This document shows positions 16,353 through 25,122 of a stretch of DNA of 64,000 nucleotides, one piece after another. The notes beneath the pieces were generated by a model, which saw only the letters and a program-made list of their open reading frames with translations, made no database searches and was not told where the DNA came from. The stretch is from assembly GCF_014646935.1 (NCBI RefSeq), contig NZ_BMOF01000005.1, positions 1 to 64,000 of the forward strand, given 5' to 3'. Source of the DNA: Calditerricola satsumensis. Lineage in GTDB: Bacteria; Bacillota; Bacilli; Calditerricolales; Calditerricolaceae. Position 1 is the stretch's first letter; every line of letters starts with the position of its first letter. A program made the position numbers and the translations under genes.

Positions 16353-16637
16353 TTACGCGGGCGTTTCGTCCACATCGAGGATCTCCCAGTTCGCCAGGGT
16401 TTGGCCGTACAGCGCCCACACGCTGATCCACACGTTTTCGAGGACGCGCCGCGACCGGCCGACGGTCGTCCAGTAGACAGACTGGCCCTTCGCATTGCGC
16501 CCCACGTAGACGATGCGCCCGGGGATGACGGTCTCGTCGGGGGGCGACACCTCGGGGCCATGGACGTCGCGCCACGCGGCGGCGCGGGCCAAACGGCCGT
16601 CTGCGGCATCGCAATAAAGGCGGTTCATGGGGATCAC
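16353..16637 (-). CDS. Unknown small protein within the YIEGIA cluster
   Basis: This protein of about 94 residues is not one I can name. It is soluble in character, with PGRIVYVGRNAKGQSVYWTT and VWISVWALYGQTLANWEIL as its conserved-looking parts and several Trp and Tyr residues. The GTG at 16637 overlaps the capping-subunit stop as GTGA; an ATG at 16628 is the alternative. It stands between the YIEGIA cap gene and DUF3189, so a shared sporulation role is plausible by position only. Confidence 0.55.
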   Translation of the reverse strand: MIPMNRLYCDAADGRLARAAAWRDVHGPEVSPPDETVIPGRIVYVGRNAKGQSVYWTTVGRSRRVLENVWISVWALYGQTLANWEILDVDETPA

Positions 16638-16828
16638 CGGTGCTTCACCAGCACCATCACGTCCTCGGCCAATTCATGGGCCATGGCGTCGAGAATGTTT
16701 TCCAGGAGGCTGGCCATGTGCGCCATCTCGTCGCGGCTTTTGGCCACGAGCACCGGAACACCGCCCGTCGCCCGCGACGGCTGCGTCGTGATCACCGCCA
16801 CGATGGATTTGGTGACCGGAACGTTCAC
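16634..16828 (-). CDS. Capping complex subunit for YIEGIA
   Basis: The 64-residue protein begins at GTG 16828 after AAGGAGG, with sequence VNVPVTKSIVAVITTQPS. The rest, with PVLVAKSRDEMAHMASLLEN and ELAEDVMVLVKHR, matches my memory of the small family annotated as the capping subunit that partners the YIEGIA membrane protein in spore formers. It lies 31 bp downstream of that partner gene. The start avoids the long upstream frame, which would run into the YIEGIA gene. Confidence 0.7.
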   Translation of the reverse strand: MNVPVTKSIVAVITTQPSRATGGVPVLVAKSRDEMAHMASLLENILDAMAHELAEDVMVLVKHR

Positions 16829-16859
16829 GGCATTTGCCCTCCTTCTGCCGCCGCGCGCA

Positions 16860-17753
16860 CTAGGACCGCTGCCCCCGACGGCGCGCCGAAGACTCCTGCG
16901 GGAGACGCACCGCCCCTTCGAGAACGGGAACCCGTTCGATGACACGCCGCGCCAGTTCGGGATCGCGACGCTGTGGCAGGATGAACACGGCCACTTCCCC
17001 GGTGTCGAGATTACGCCGCGCCAGAGGGATCAGCCCCGGGGTGCCGTCGTCGCGGTGCACGCCCAGAATGACCGAGGCATCGTGAAGAATCGCCTGCCGC
17101 TGACCGGAGTTGGCCAGCGTCACCGCTGCGGCGTCGTCATGCGGCGTCAGCACAAAGCCCAACCCGTGGCGAAGGATGGTCTCTCGGTTTTTCGCCAAGC
17201 CCACGTTCATGATCGGCGTGTCGCCGACGTGTAAAATGGGCCCCTCAAAGCGCAGCGGCGCCTCGCGCACATCGGCGATGTGGCCAATCAGCTTCCCGGC
17301 CATCAGCTTGTGGTCGAGGGCGAGCATGAGGGCGGCCACGAGGAGCCCCGCCGGCCATCCGCCGTAAACCGTGGCCAGAGAGGTGACGAAGGCGGTCAGG
17401 ATCACCAGGTAATTGCGCCCCTCAAACACCATGGCGATGCCCTCGATGTACGCCGGTCCCCGCGGAACGAGCTCCATCGCGTCGAGCTGCGACAGCGTGT
17501 TCCGCTCCATGTTGCGCACGTCACGGAACTGTTGGGCGGCCAGGGCCAGGAAGGTGATGGCCGTGAACTCCTTCTCCAAAAGCGCCGGCACCGCGACGGC
17601 GCCGAGACCGGCCGCCACCAGTCCCAGGGACAGGTGAATCACCCGTCCGTGGGGGTAGGTGGGGTACTGGCGGTAGTCGGTGCGCAGCATGTGCAGGCGT
17701 GCCACAAACCCAACCAGCGTGCCCAGGATGATGGCTACGAGGTACGCTTCCAT
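16860..17753 (-). CDS. YIEGIA family membrane protein
   Basis: This 297-residue protein contains AYIEGIAMVFEGRNYLVIL, which holds the signature that names the family. Several membrane spans occupy about residues 3-20, 40-75 and 115-165, and a soluble C-terminal half follows with VGDTPIMNVGLAKNRETIL. The ATG at 17753 follows AGGGGG and overlaps the end of the YphA-like gene by 19 bp. In B. subtilis the equivalent position holds seaA (yphB), reported to act in spore envelope assembly. Whether this protein does the same is an inference. Confidence 0.78.
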   Translation of the reverse strand: MEAYLVAIILGTLVGFVARLHMLRTDYRQYPTYPHGRVIHLSLGLVAAGLGAVAVPALLEKEFTAITFLALAAQQFRDVRNMERNTLSQLDAMELVPRGPAYIEGIAMVFEGRNYLVILTAFVTSLATVYGGWPAGLLVAALMLALDHKLMAGKLIGHIADVREAPLRFEGPILHVGDTPIMNVGLAKNRETILRHGLGFVLTPHDDAAAVTLANSGQRQAILHDASVILGVHRDDGTPGLIPLARRNLDTGEVAVFILPQRRDPELARRVIERVPVLEGAVRLPQESSARRRGQRS

Positions 17754-18361
17754 CGCAACCCCCTGCTTATGCCCCGCCGGGCGGTGCGCACCACGCCGGC
17801 AGCCAGGATTGCCGTCATGAGCGCCACAGACAAACCATCGGCGTAGGCTTGATCCCCGATGACGCGGACGTTCGCCTGCGCGGACAGCCACCAGCGCCAG
17901 AGGGGTTCCGAAACCCCATAGGCGAGCAGCGTCACGGGAAGCCATTGCCACGCGTAGGGCGCCACGACGGCCGCCAGGGCGCCGATGGCCAGCGGAACGA
18001 GCCATTCTGGCGGCAACACGGCCAGGACGGGATCGCGCGCGAGAAGAATCAACAGGAGGGTCCGCATCATCCCCACCAGAAGCGCGGCCGCCAGCCCATA
18101 GAGCGGATCGGCGTCGCGCAAACGCGCCCACAAGACCCACGCGGCCAAAAAGGGGGCAAGATAGAACCCCACGCCGATGCGCCACCCGTCAACCGTCACG
18201 TGCAACGGCACCGTGAGCGCGCTCCCCGCGCTCCACAGGTAGACGACGCCGCGCGTCAGCCCGGCCTGACGAAGGAGGTCGTCCAGCCATCCGCTCCAGG
18301 TGCTCACAAGGACCATCCAGAGAAATACATAATAAAAAAACGTCACCGTCACCGCCATCAC
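17735..18361 (-). CDS. YphA-like integral membrane protein
   Basis: The roughly 208-residue protein has about six hydrophobic segments and a short basic tail, RRGISRGLRWKR. No catalytic motif is seen. Its position between fni and the YIEGIA gene is that of yphA in B. subtilis. The start is GTG 18361 or ATG 18358; GAAGGCGG lies about ten bases before. Function unknown. Confidence 0.6.
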   Translation of the reverse strand: MMAVTVTFFYYVFLWMVLVSTWSGWLDDLLRQAGLTRGVVYLWSAGSALTVPLHVTVDGWRIGVGFYLAPFLAAWVLWARLRDADPLYGLAAALLVGMMRTLLLILLARDPVLAVLPPEWLVPLAIGALAAVVAPYAWQWLPVTLLAYGVSEPLWRWWLSAQANVRVIGDQAYADGLSVALMTAILAAGVVRTARRGISRGLRWKRTS

Positions 18362-18411
18362 GCTCGCAGTCCGCCTTCGTCACTAGTATGGCGATGTCGG
18401 TGCCGAAATAG

Positions 18412-19467
18412 TCACGAACGCCGCGCGTAAGCCGTCACGTCGATGCCGCGCAGCACACACCAGTGATACGTGGCGCCGGACACCACCAGGGCCGCGCGAC
18501 GCAGCGCGGCAACGGTCCCGGCCCCCAGCGCCGCCATGGCCACTTTCAATTCTTCATGGAAGGCATCGATCTCGGCGAGAAGCGCCGGAACGCCTCCGTC
18601 CCGCCACACGCGGAGAAAACGTCCGGCTACGCCAACCGCGTCGGCGCCAAGGGCGAGGGCCTTGGCGACATCCACGCCATGGCGGATCCCGCCCGAGGCG
18701 ATCACGGCGACCGATCGGCCCTCCAGGGCATGCATCGCCTCCAGCAGGCTTTCCGCCGTTGTGAGCCCCCACCTGTCAAACCCGCGCAGGGCAACGGCGC
18801 GGCGCCGGTTCTCCACCGCGGCGAAATTCGTCCCGCCGCGGCCGCCAACGTCGACGGCGGTCACCCCCAAACGCGCCAGGCGTCGCACCACGTCGCCGGA
18901 GAGGCCAAACCCCACCTCCTTGACGATCACGGGCACGGGCACCGACGCGACGATGGCGGCGACGCGTTCTTCGACGCGGCGAAAATCGCGATCCCCCTCG
19001 GGCATGATCAGTTCTTGAAGGGGGTTCAGGTGCAGCTGCAGCGCGTCGGCTTCCAGCATCTCCACCGCCGCCCGCGCCTCCTCCACCGTCACGTTCGCGC
19101 CCACATTGGCAAAAACGATCCCGTCGGGGTTTACGCGGCGCACCACGGTGAACGTGCGGCGCATGGCGGGATCGCGCAGCGCCGCCGTCTGGGAACCGAC
19201 GGCCATGGCCAGGCCCCGCTCCCGCGCCGCGACGGCGAGGTCGCGGTTGACGGTTTCCGTCTCCGGAGCCCCGCCGGTCATGGCATTGAGAAAAATCGGC
19301 GAACTCATCGCGAGTTCGCCGATCGCGGTGTGCAACGAAAGCGCGGGATACGATGACGCCGGCAACGCATGATGGACAAACCGAATGTCGTCGAACCCGT
19401 TGGAGCCCGCGGGATCCGTTTCCAGTGCGTAGCGCAGATGCTCCACCTTGCGGGATGCGCGCGACAT
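18412..19467 (-). CDS. fni: Type 2 isopentenyl-diphosphate delta-isomerase
   Basis: Fni interconverts isopentenyl and dimethylallyl diphosphate with FMN and NADPH. The 351-residue protein starts MSRASRKVEHLRYAL like the family and has SPIFLNAMTGG, VGSQTAALRD, the FMN-phosphate segment VDVGGRGGTNFA and VIASGGIRHGVDVAKALALG. The ATG at 19467 with GGTGGAG upstream is favoured over an upstream GTG that overlaps the S1-protein stop. It supplies isoprenoids that HepS/HepT elongate. Confidence 0.94.
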   Translation of the reverse strand: MSRASRKVEHLRYALETDPAGSNGFDDIRFVHHALPASSYPALSLHTAIGELAMSSPIFLNAMTGGAPETETVNRDLAVAARERGLAMAVGSQTAALRDPAMRRTFTVVRRVNPDGIVFANVGANVTVEEARAAVEMLEADALQLHLNPLQELIMPEGDRDFRRVEERVAAIVASVPVPVIVKEVGFGLSGDVVRRLARLGVTAVDVGGRGGTNFAAVENRRRAVALRGFDRWGLTTAESLLEAMHALEGRSVAVIASGGIRHGVDVAKALALGADAVGVAGRFLRVWRDGGVPALLAEIDAFHEELKVAMAALGAGTVAALRRAALVVSGATYHWCVLRGIDVTAYARRS

Positions 19468-19487
19468 GGCATCTTGCTCCACCGTCG

Positions 19488-20636
19488 TCACTTCAGCTTG
19501 CGCAGCTGATCGCCGATCACATCGCCCAACGTCAGGTTGAAACCGCCGCCCATATACTCTTGGCGCTCGCGCCGATCCAGGGGCCGGTCCGCCTCCTGCA
19601 GCGCGCGGATGCTCAGGCTGATGCGCCGTTCGGGGATGTTCACGTCGAGCACCTTGACCTTGACCGTCTCCCCTTCCTTCAGCACCTCATGGGGCGTGGC
19701 GATGTGGCGGTTGGCGATTTGCGAAATGTGCACCAGCCCTTCGACGCCCGGCAAGAGCTCCACAAAGGCACCGAAGCTGACGAGGCGCTTCACCACGCCT
19801 TCCCGCACGTCGCCGGGGCGAATCGTCTCGCCGGCCCGCTCCCACGGGCTCGGCTGCGTCGCCTTGATGGACAGGCTGATGCGGCCCGCCTCGGGGTCCA
19901 GCTTCAGCACCTGAACGGTGACGCGCTGGCCTTCCTGCAGCACGTCGGCCGGTTTGTCCACGTGGTGCCACGCGATCTCCGACACGTGCACCAGGCCGTC
20001 CACGCCGCCCACGTCGACAAAGGCCCCAAAATCGGTGAGCCGCTGCACGGTGCCTTCCAGGACATCGCCCGGCTTCAGGCGGCTGAACACCTCCTGTTTG
20101 CGGCGCTCGTCTTCCTCTTCCAGCACCGCCTTGTGGGACAGCACGGCCTTGTTTTTCTCGCGGTCCAGTTCAAGCACCTTGAGGCGCAGCGTCCGGCCCT
20201 TGTAGTCCGAGAAATCCTTCACGAAATGGCGCTCGACGTGCGACGCCGGGACAAACCCGCGCACGCCCACGTCCACCACCAGGCCGCCTTTCACCACGTC
20301 GGCGACGCGCGCCTCGAGAATCTCGCCCGTCTCCCGCGCGCGCTCCAGGCGCTCCCACGCCCGTTCCGCATCCACGGCGCGCTTGGAGACGATCAGTTCA
20401 TCCGCCTCGTCGTTGACCTTCAGCACCTTGACGTCCACTTCATCGCCCACTTGCACCACGTCGGAAGGCTTTTCCACGTGGACGTTGGACAGCTCGCGGA
20501 TGGGCAGGATGCCGTCCACCTTGTAGCCCACGTCGACGAGCACCTGCTTGTCTTCCACCTTCGTCACCCTGCCGCGAACGATGTCCCCCGGCGCCAAGGT
20601 TTTGACCTCCGTGAGATATTCCATGCCGTCGACCAT
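19488..20636 (-). CDS. 30S ribosomal protein S1-like protein with four S1 domains (YpfD homologue)
   Basis: The 382-residue protein carries four S1 RNA-binding repeats starting near residues 17, 100, 188 and 273. Each has a GxxxxGxV...GAFVD/VD..DGLVHxSEI-type core, for instance LTDFGAFVDVGGVDGLVHVS. It matches the short S1 homologues of Firmicutes (YpfD/RpsA), which have four rather than six repeats. AAGGAGG stands before the ATG at 20636. It follows plsC-cmk, as rpsA follows cmk in many bacteria. Confidence 0.92.
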   Translation of the reverse strand: MVDGMEYLTEVKTLAPGDIVRGRVTKVEDKQVLVDVGYKVDGILPIRELSNVHVEKPSDVVQVGDEVDVKVLKVNDEADELIVSKRAVDAERAWERLERARETGEILEARVADVVKGGLVVDVGVRGFVPASHVERHFVKDFSDYKGRTLRLKVLELDREKNKAVLSHKAVLEEEDERRKQEVFSRLKPGDVLEGTVQRLTDFGAFVDVGGVDGLVHVSEIAWHHVDKPADVLQEGQRVTVQVLKLDPEAGRISLSIKATQPSPWERAGETIRPGDVREGVVKRLVSFGAFVELLPGVEGLVHISQIANRHIATPHEVLKEGETVKVKVLDVNIPERRISLSIRALQEADRPLDRRERQEYMGGGFNLTLGDVIGDQLRKLK

Positions 20637-20834
20637 GCCAGTACCCTCCTTACCCTTCCTCAGACGAGGACCTTTCGCCCGATGTTCACCAGCAGTGTAT
20701 TCGGAAAAGTTCGGAAGGCGCGGCGTCACCGCAGGCCTTCGCAAACTTTTCAAACCCTCTGGAAAGCGCCCTTCCCGAATGTCAGATCCCTCTTCTACAG
20801 GTAGTATTTTTCATTCACGCGCGTCCCATTCGGT

Positions 20835-21488
20835 TTACCGCGCGTCTTTCGCGGCCCGCTTGACAGGAGCCTGCGGAACGCCGCCTTCCCGCCCCGCATC
20901 CTGCCCGTGAGCCTCCGCGAGCCGGCGAATGGCCGCCATGATCGCGTCCGTGGCCCGCCGCGCTTCGTCAACCGTTGGCTCCTCCGTCCAAAACGGCCGC
21001 AGGTCGACTGGCGGTCCATAGTAGACGTAAACCGGTCGGAACGGGCGATACGGACCCTGGATGTATGCGGGGATCACCGTGGCGCGCGACTTGAGCGCCA
21101 GCAGCCCGGCGCCGGGTTTTCCCGGCAAGAGTTCCCCCGTGCGGCTGCGCGTCCCTTCCGGAAAGATGACGAGCAGACCGCCCCGCTCCAGCACGTCCAG
21201 GGCCGTGCGGAGCGAGCGGCGGTCAACCGCACCGCGCCGCACCGGAAACGCGCCGAACGCGCGGATCACGCGGTTCAACACGGGGATGCGAAAGAGCTGT
21301 TCCTTGGCCATGAACGAAACCCGCCGCTTGAGCGGAGCGGCGATCAGGGGCGGATCGAGCAGGGAGATGTGGTTGGCGCAGAGCAGGACGGGACCGGAAG
21401 CCGGCACATGTTCCACACCGGAAACGCGCCATCGAAACACGAGGCGGAAAAACAGGCGAACCACCACGCCGGCCAACCGATACCACAT
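20835..21488 (-). CDS. plsC: 1-acyl-sn-glycerol-3-phosphate acyltransferase
   Basis: PlsC acylates lysophosphatidate at position 2 to give phosphatidate. The 217-residue protein has an N-terminal hydrophobic segment, the catalytic NHISLLD (an NHxxxxD motif) near residue 39 and FPEGTRSRTGELLPGKPGA as the acceptor site. The ATG at 21488 is one base after the cmk stop, with GAGGGCG upstream. cmk-plsC-rpsA order is common in Firmicutes. Confidence 0.93.
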   Translation of the reverse strand: MWYRLAGVVVRLFFRLVFRWRVSGVEHVPASGPVLLCANHISLLDPPLIAAPLKRRVSFMAKEQLFRIPVLNRVIRAFGAFPVRRGAVDRRSLRTALDVLERGGLLVIFPEGTRSRTGELLPGKPGAGLLALKSRATVIPAYIQGPYRPFRPVYVYYGPPVDLRPFWTEEPTVDEARRATDAIMAAIRRLAEAHGQDAGREGGVPQAPVKRAAKDAR

Positions 21489-21489
21489 G

Positions 21490-22170
21490 TTACTCGCCCT
21501 CCCGCCCACGAGTGCGGCACGCGGCCAAAATTTCCTCCACAACTTCGTCAACGGTCATCCCCGTGGTGTCGAGAAGCCGCGCATCTTCTGCTTTCTGCAG
21601 GGGGGCCACCGCCCGCTCGGAATCCAATCGATCGCGCTTGGCAATCTCCTCCTTGACCGTCTCCAGATCGACCCGGTAGCCCCGCGCTTCCATCTCCCGC
21701 TGCCGGCGCAGCGCCCGCTCGTCAATCGATGCGGTGAGATAGATCTTGACGTCGGCTTTCGGCAGCACGTAGGTGCCGATGTCGCGGCCGTCCATCACGA
21801 CCCCGCCGTTCTTTGCCAGTTCGCGCTGTTTCTCCACCATGGCCTCCCGCACCAACGGGTGACGGGCGACATACGAAACGTCGGCCGTGACGGCAGGGGT
21901 GCGGATGGCGTCGGTGACGTCTTCCCCGTTGAGCAGGACGCGCTGTCCGTCGCCGTCGGGCGCAAAGGCGATGGTCAGCGCGCGCGCCAATTTGGCCAGC
22001 GCGTCTTCGTCGTGCGGGCTGACGCCGCGACGCTGGGCGGCCAACGTCAGGGCGCGATACATGGCGCCGGTGTCGATGTACAAGTACCCCAAGCGCTGGG
22101 CCACGCGGCGGGCAACGGTGCTTTTGCCGGCTCCCGCGGGCCCGTCGATGGCAATGGTTAGCCGTTCCAT
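21490..22170 (-). CDS. cmk: Cytidylate kinase
   Basis: Cmk phosphorylates CMP/dCMP. The 226-residue protein starts MERLTIAIDGPAGAGKST, with the Walker A motif at 9-17. It has YIDTGAMYRALTLAA, VMDGRDIGTYVLPKADVKIYL and the lid RRQREMEARGY, all typical. The ATG at 22170 follows GAGGTGA. A terminator upstream separates it from the ypfB transcript. Confidence 0.95.
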   Translation of the reverse strand: MERLTIAIDGPAGAGKSTVARRVAQRLGYLYIDTGAMYRALTLAAQRRGVSPHDEDALAKLARALTIAFAPDGDGQRVLLNGEDVTDAIRTPAVTADVSYVARHPLVREAMVEKQRELAKNGGVVMDGRDIGTYVLPKADVKIYLTASIDERALRRQREMEARGYRVDLETVKEEIAKRDRLDSERAVAPLQKAEDARLLDTTGMTVDEVVEEILAACRTRGREGE

Positions 22171-22237
22171 GCTTCACCTCAACCGCCACGAAAGCCGGAG
22201 CGAATTCGCCTGGCACGGGAGAGGCGGCAGGAAAACG

Positions 22238-22262
22238 AAAAAGCAGGTCGTGCCTGCTTTTT
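22238..22262. terminator. Terminator between ypfB and cmk
   Basis: A symmetric hairpin AAAAAGCAGG/CCTGCTTTTT with a 5-nt loop can act on either strand. On the minus strand it ends the ypeB-ypfA-ypfB direction. Confidence 0.8.
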
Positions 22263-22363
22263 CAGTCACGAACTATTCGATTCCGCGCCATGGACCTCCG
22301 ACACGCCGATCCAGACGAACTCGTCTCCAGATATTTCGATTGTCTGCTTCCGATCATACCACA

Positions 22364-22609
22364 TTATTCCGGGGTGCGCAACGGCCTTTCTTTTCCAGGC
22401 GTTTGCGCCGGGATCGGGAGCTCTGCCCCCACCCCGAGCCCCTCCCGCCGGTCCACCTCGCTGAGCCATGCGCGCAGCGGATCGGCAGCCAGCAGGAGTT
22501 GGGCCACCACCGTGGCCGCCAGGAGGGCGAGAACGGCCGCGATCAGCGCGCGGTCGATCCATTTGGCCTTCGCAGCGAAACGGGCTTCTTGGCGCCGATG
22601 CCGTCGCAT
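22364..22609 (-). CDS. YpfB-like small membrane protein (DUF5359)
   Basis: The 81-residue protein has a strongly basic N-terminus (MRRHRRQ) and one membrane span at about residues 20-42. A conserved-looking stretch, QLLLAADPLRAWLSEVDRRE, comes next. Size, layout and position between ypfA and cmk match YpfB of B. subtilis. GGAGG lies upstream of the ATG at 22609. Function unknown. Confidence 0.65.
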   Translation of the reverse strand: MRRHRRQEARFAAKAKWIDRALIAAVLALLAATVVAQLLLAADPLRAWLSEVDRREGLGVGAELPIPAQTPGKERPLRTPE

Positions 22610-22672
22610 GGGGATCCGCCTCCGCTCCCCAGTATCTCCCGTTTCGCCCGTCGGCACACGCCCCCCGCACGC

Positions 22673-23341
22673 TTACCGGCGACGCGCCTGAAGCTGCGTG
22701 CGGAAGCAAAATTGCACGATCGCCTGCCGCTCCTTTTCCGAAATCCGATCGAAGCGTATAGACACGGTCGCCGGCTTGCCCTTCTCCGCCGGGGGCTGCG
22801 TGCGCACCACCGTCCCCGCGAAGGTGACCGCCGTGCGCTGCGGATAGGGCAAGGCGACAATGCCTTCCACCGCCGTGCCCAAGGGAAACGGGCCGAGGTC
22901 GGGCACCGCGCACTTCAGGCCTCCCCCGCTGATGTCCAGGGTGCGGACCGTCTGCACGGCCTCGCCGCACCGCAGCGTCACATCGAGCACGGCCGGCACG
23001 CGCACGTACTGCCGGCGTTGGATGCGGATGATGCTGCGCGGATCCGGACGTTCCAAAACGAGCAAGGGAATGTTGTCCGTTTTGCGGCTCTTCACGCGCG
23101 TGGGAAAGCGACAGGGCGTCCCCGTCTCGTCCAACACCCAGCCGTACAGTGCCGTGCCGACGGAAAAGAAGCGAAACTGTCCCGTTTCGCGGTTGAGCGG
23201 GATCTCGGTCACCAGGCTGTCGGCGGTCACCTCGACGATGCGCGTTTTGTACAGCATCATTTCCTGCTGTGCCGCCGCTTCGCTTGGGTCTTCCTCCTGC
23301 ACATCCACGTAGAGCATCTGGAACAGCCGAAACGTGTTCAT
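22673..23341 (-). CDS. ypfA: YcgR/YpfA-type PilZ protein (c-di-GMP binding)
   Basis: The 222-residue protein has an N-terminal YcgR-like beta domain and a PilZ domain with RRQYVR (about 109-114) and DISGGG (about 137-142), the two c-di-GMP-binding motifs. YpfA (DgrA/MotI) in B. subtilis binds c-di-GMP and slows the flagellar motor, but no motility genes are in this window. The ATG at 23341 has GGAGGA upstream. Confidence 0.88.
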   Translation of the reverse strand: MNTFRLFQMLYVDVQEEDPSEAAAQQEMMLYKTRIVEVTADSLVTEIPLNRETGQFRFFSVGTALYGWVLDETGTPCRFPTRVKSRKTDNIPLLVLERPDPRSIIRIQRRQYVRVPAVLDVTLRCGEAVQTVRTLDISGGGLKCAVPDLGPFPLGTAVEGIVALPYPQRTAVTFAGTVVRTQPPAEKGKPATVSIRFDRISEKERQAIVQFCFRTQLQARRR

Positions 23342-23470
23342 GCCCGTCCTCCGTCCCCCATCCTTCTGCTTGGTGGCCGGTACGCGAGCCGCTTTTCTGT
23401 TTCGTGGCGTATACCGCTACGCGTTCGCGCACCTCTCCTTTCCTATACGCGATCCGTCGGCACAAAACCT

Positions 23471-23520
23471 TTTTTCAACAAACAACGACCGGCACCAGGC
23501 CAAGCCTGAGCCGGTCGTTG
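23471..23520 (-). terminator. Terminator of ypeB
   Basis: An 11-bp stem CAACGACCGGC/GCCGGTCGTTG (23483-23493 with 23510-23520) and a 16-nt loop are followed on the minus strand by TTTGTTGAAAAAA. Confidence 0.6.
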
Positions 23521-23554
23521 CCGGTGGCGAAACGATCAATCCCGCCCGCCCGCG

Positions 23555-24916
23555 TCACTGGGCCGACGTGACGGGGGCGATCTCGTCGACCTTCTCCTCT
23601 TCGCCCGTCTGGGCATTCAGGAAGATGCGGTAGCGATCCTGTCCATTGCGGACCAGGAATTCGTAGCACAACACCTCGCGGCCGGCATCGTTCTTGATGA
23701 GGGCCAACCCCGCATCCTCGATGCGAACATGGCCGTTGACGCGCTGGCGGGCCTGCGCCTCGGTGAGGGCGGGAGCGGATAGGGTACGCGGGCGATGGTT
23801 GCGCAGGTAGCTCTCCGCGCTGTAGCCGATGACGCGCCCGCTGTCGAGGGCCACCTGGACGGCAACGGCATCGGGGTAGAGCCGGACCCCGTTTTGGGTG
23901 GCCACAAAGTTGTACATGCCGACGCCGTCGTGTTGCGAAGCCTCCACCGCTTCCATGTTCAGAAGCCCCCGCTGCTTCAAAAAGGCCGCCGCCTTTTCAA
24001 GGCCCTGGTTGAGGGTGAGCCGCGGCTTGCCGATGGGCCGGTTGTCCAGCATCCACAGCACATGGCCCCCCCGGTACGTGACGTCGAGGTTGATGTCCTG
24101 GTCCACCGCGTCACCGGGTCGGCGAACGGCTACGCTGTACGAACGGTATTCCACGCCGCTTTTGTTCTCCACCACCCGCACATCCAGGTTGGAAGCCCGC
24201 TCCATTCCCAAGAACGCCAAGGCCCGTTTTTTCGCTTCATCCGCCGTGATCGGCTGGCCCCACCGCTTGTCGAGCTCGCTTTTGTTGAATGCCCCTTCGT
24301 ACGCCGCCTCGACCCCAAAATCCATTTCCCCGTACTGGCGCACCCGATCGTCCACGGTGCGCAGCCCGTCGATGATCGTGTTGTCCATCCGCTTGTCATC
24401 GGAGGCCAAGGCCAGTTCGACATCCATCCACCGAAGCTGCCGCTCCAAGATCGCCGTCTGCACCTTGTTCAGTTCACGTTGAATCTCCGTGGCTTGCTTG
24501 TACAGCACCTCAAGGGTTTTCCGCTCCTCGGGCGTAAGCGGCTCCTTCGAGAGATCGCGAATGGCCGTCTGGTGGGCAAAATTGCCGATCTTCGACAGAA
24601 AGTCTTCCGTCTTGTTAAACGGCATCAACGTCAGTGGCAGTTGCCCGACGTCCTCTTGCGCGGCATACGCCAGCCGCCATACGTTGGACAGCGTTTGCGC
24701 CACCCCGCGCCGCGAGTTGACCGCCAGGACTTTGCCCAATTCGCTGCGCAACTGGTCCATGTGGTTGTTCAGCTCGTGAAAGGCGCGCTGGTACTGGTTT
24801 TCCGTCTTGATGAGGATCGCGTTCTTTTCTTGATGCTCCTGATACCCCCAATATCCGGTTCCGATTAAGGCCAGCACCAAAACCGGAAAGAGCACGGCGG
24901 CGATGCGACGATACAT
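23555..24916 (-). CDS. ypeB: Germination protein YpeB
   Basis: YpeB sits at the spore inner membrane and is needed to hold and protect the cortex hydrolase SleB. The 453-residue protein has one N-terminal span (about 5-24), a helical domain and repeated PepSY-like units in the second half, for example SNLDVRVVENKSGVEYRSYS and YNFVATQNGVRLYPDAVAVQ. The ATG at 24916 has AAGGGGG upstream. In B. subtilis sleB precedes ypeB as a bicistron; here 200 bp of non-coding DNA and a zinc-ribbon gene lie upstream instead. Confidence 0.92.
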   Translation of the reverse strand: MYRRIAAVLFPVLVLALIGTGYWGYQEHQEKNAILIKTENQYQRAFHELNNHMDQLRSELGKVLAVNSRRGVAQTLSNVWRLAYAAQEDVGQLPLTLMPFNKTEDFLSKIGNFAHQTAIRDLSKEPLTPEERKTLEVLYKQATEIQRELNKVQTAILERQLRWMDVELALASDDKRMDNTIIDGLRTVDDRVRQYGEMDFGVEAAYEGAFNKSELDKRWGQPITADEAKKRALAFLGMERASNLDVRVVENKSGVEYRSYSVAVRRPGDAVDQDINLDVTYRGGHVLWMLDNRPIGKPRLTLNQGLEKAAAFLKQRGLLNMEAVEASQHDGVGMYNFVATQNGVRLYPDAVAVQVALDSGRVIGYSAESYLRNHRPRTLSAPALTEAQARQRVNGHVRIEDAGLALIKNDAGREVLCYEFLVRNGQDRYRIFLNAQTGEEEKVDEIAPVTSAQ

Positions 24917-25068
24917 GGCGTCGTCCCCCTTCGTTACGTGCAGAAGATATGTTTGCCGACCGTTCCGGGCATCCCGCACCGCAATGTGGGACGCCTTGAG
25001 GGGCGTCACGCGGTGCGTGCTGTCTAGTAGTCTGCGGTGCGGCTGGTGCGATTATGCGACAGGCCACG

Positions 25069-25095
25069 AAAAAAGCCGGGACGATGCGTCCCGGC
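25069..25095 (-). terminator. Terminator of the zinc-ribbon gene
   Basis: The minus-strand hairpin GCCGGGAC/GTCCCGGC (25075-25082 with 25088-25095) is followed by TTTTTTCG. It isolates ypeB from the gene upstream. Confidence 0.88.
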
Positions 25096-25122
25096 GGGTT
25101 TTCCGTACATCCCGTGATGGAT

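Noticed and set aside
22238-22262. Palindrome before cmk as an operator
   Set aside because: Its A/T-flanked hairpin with U-tracts on both strands fits a terminator of the ypfB direction better.
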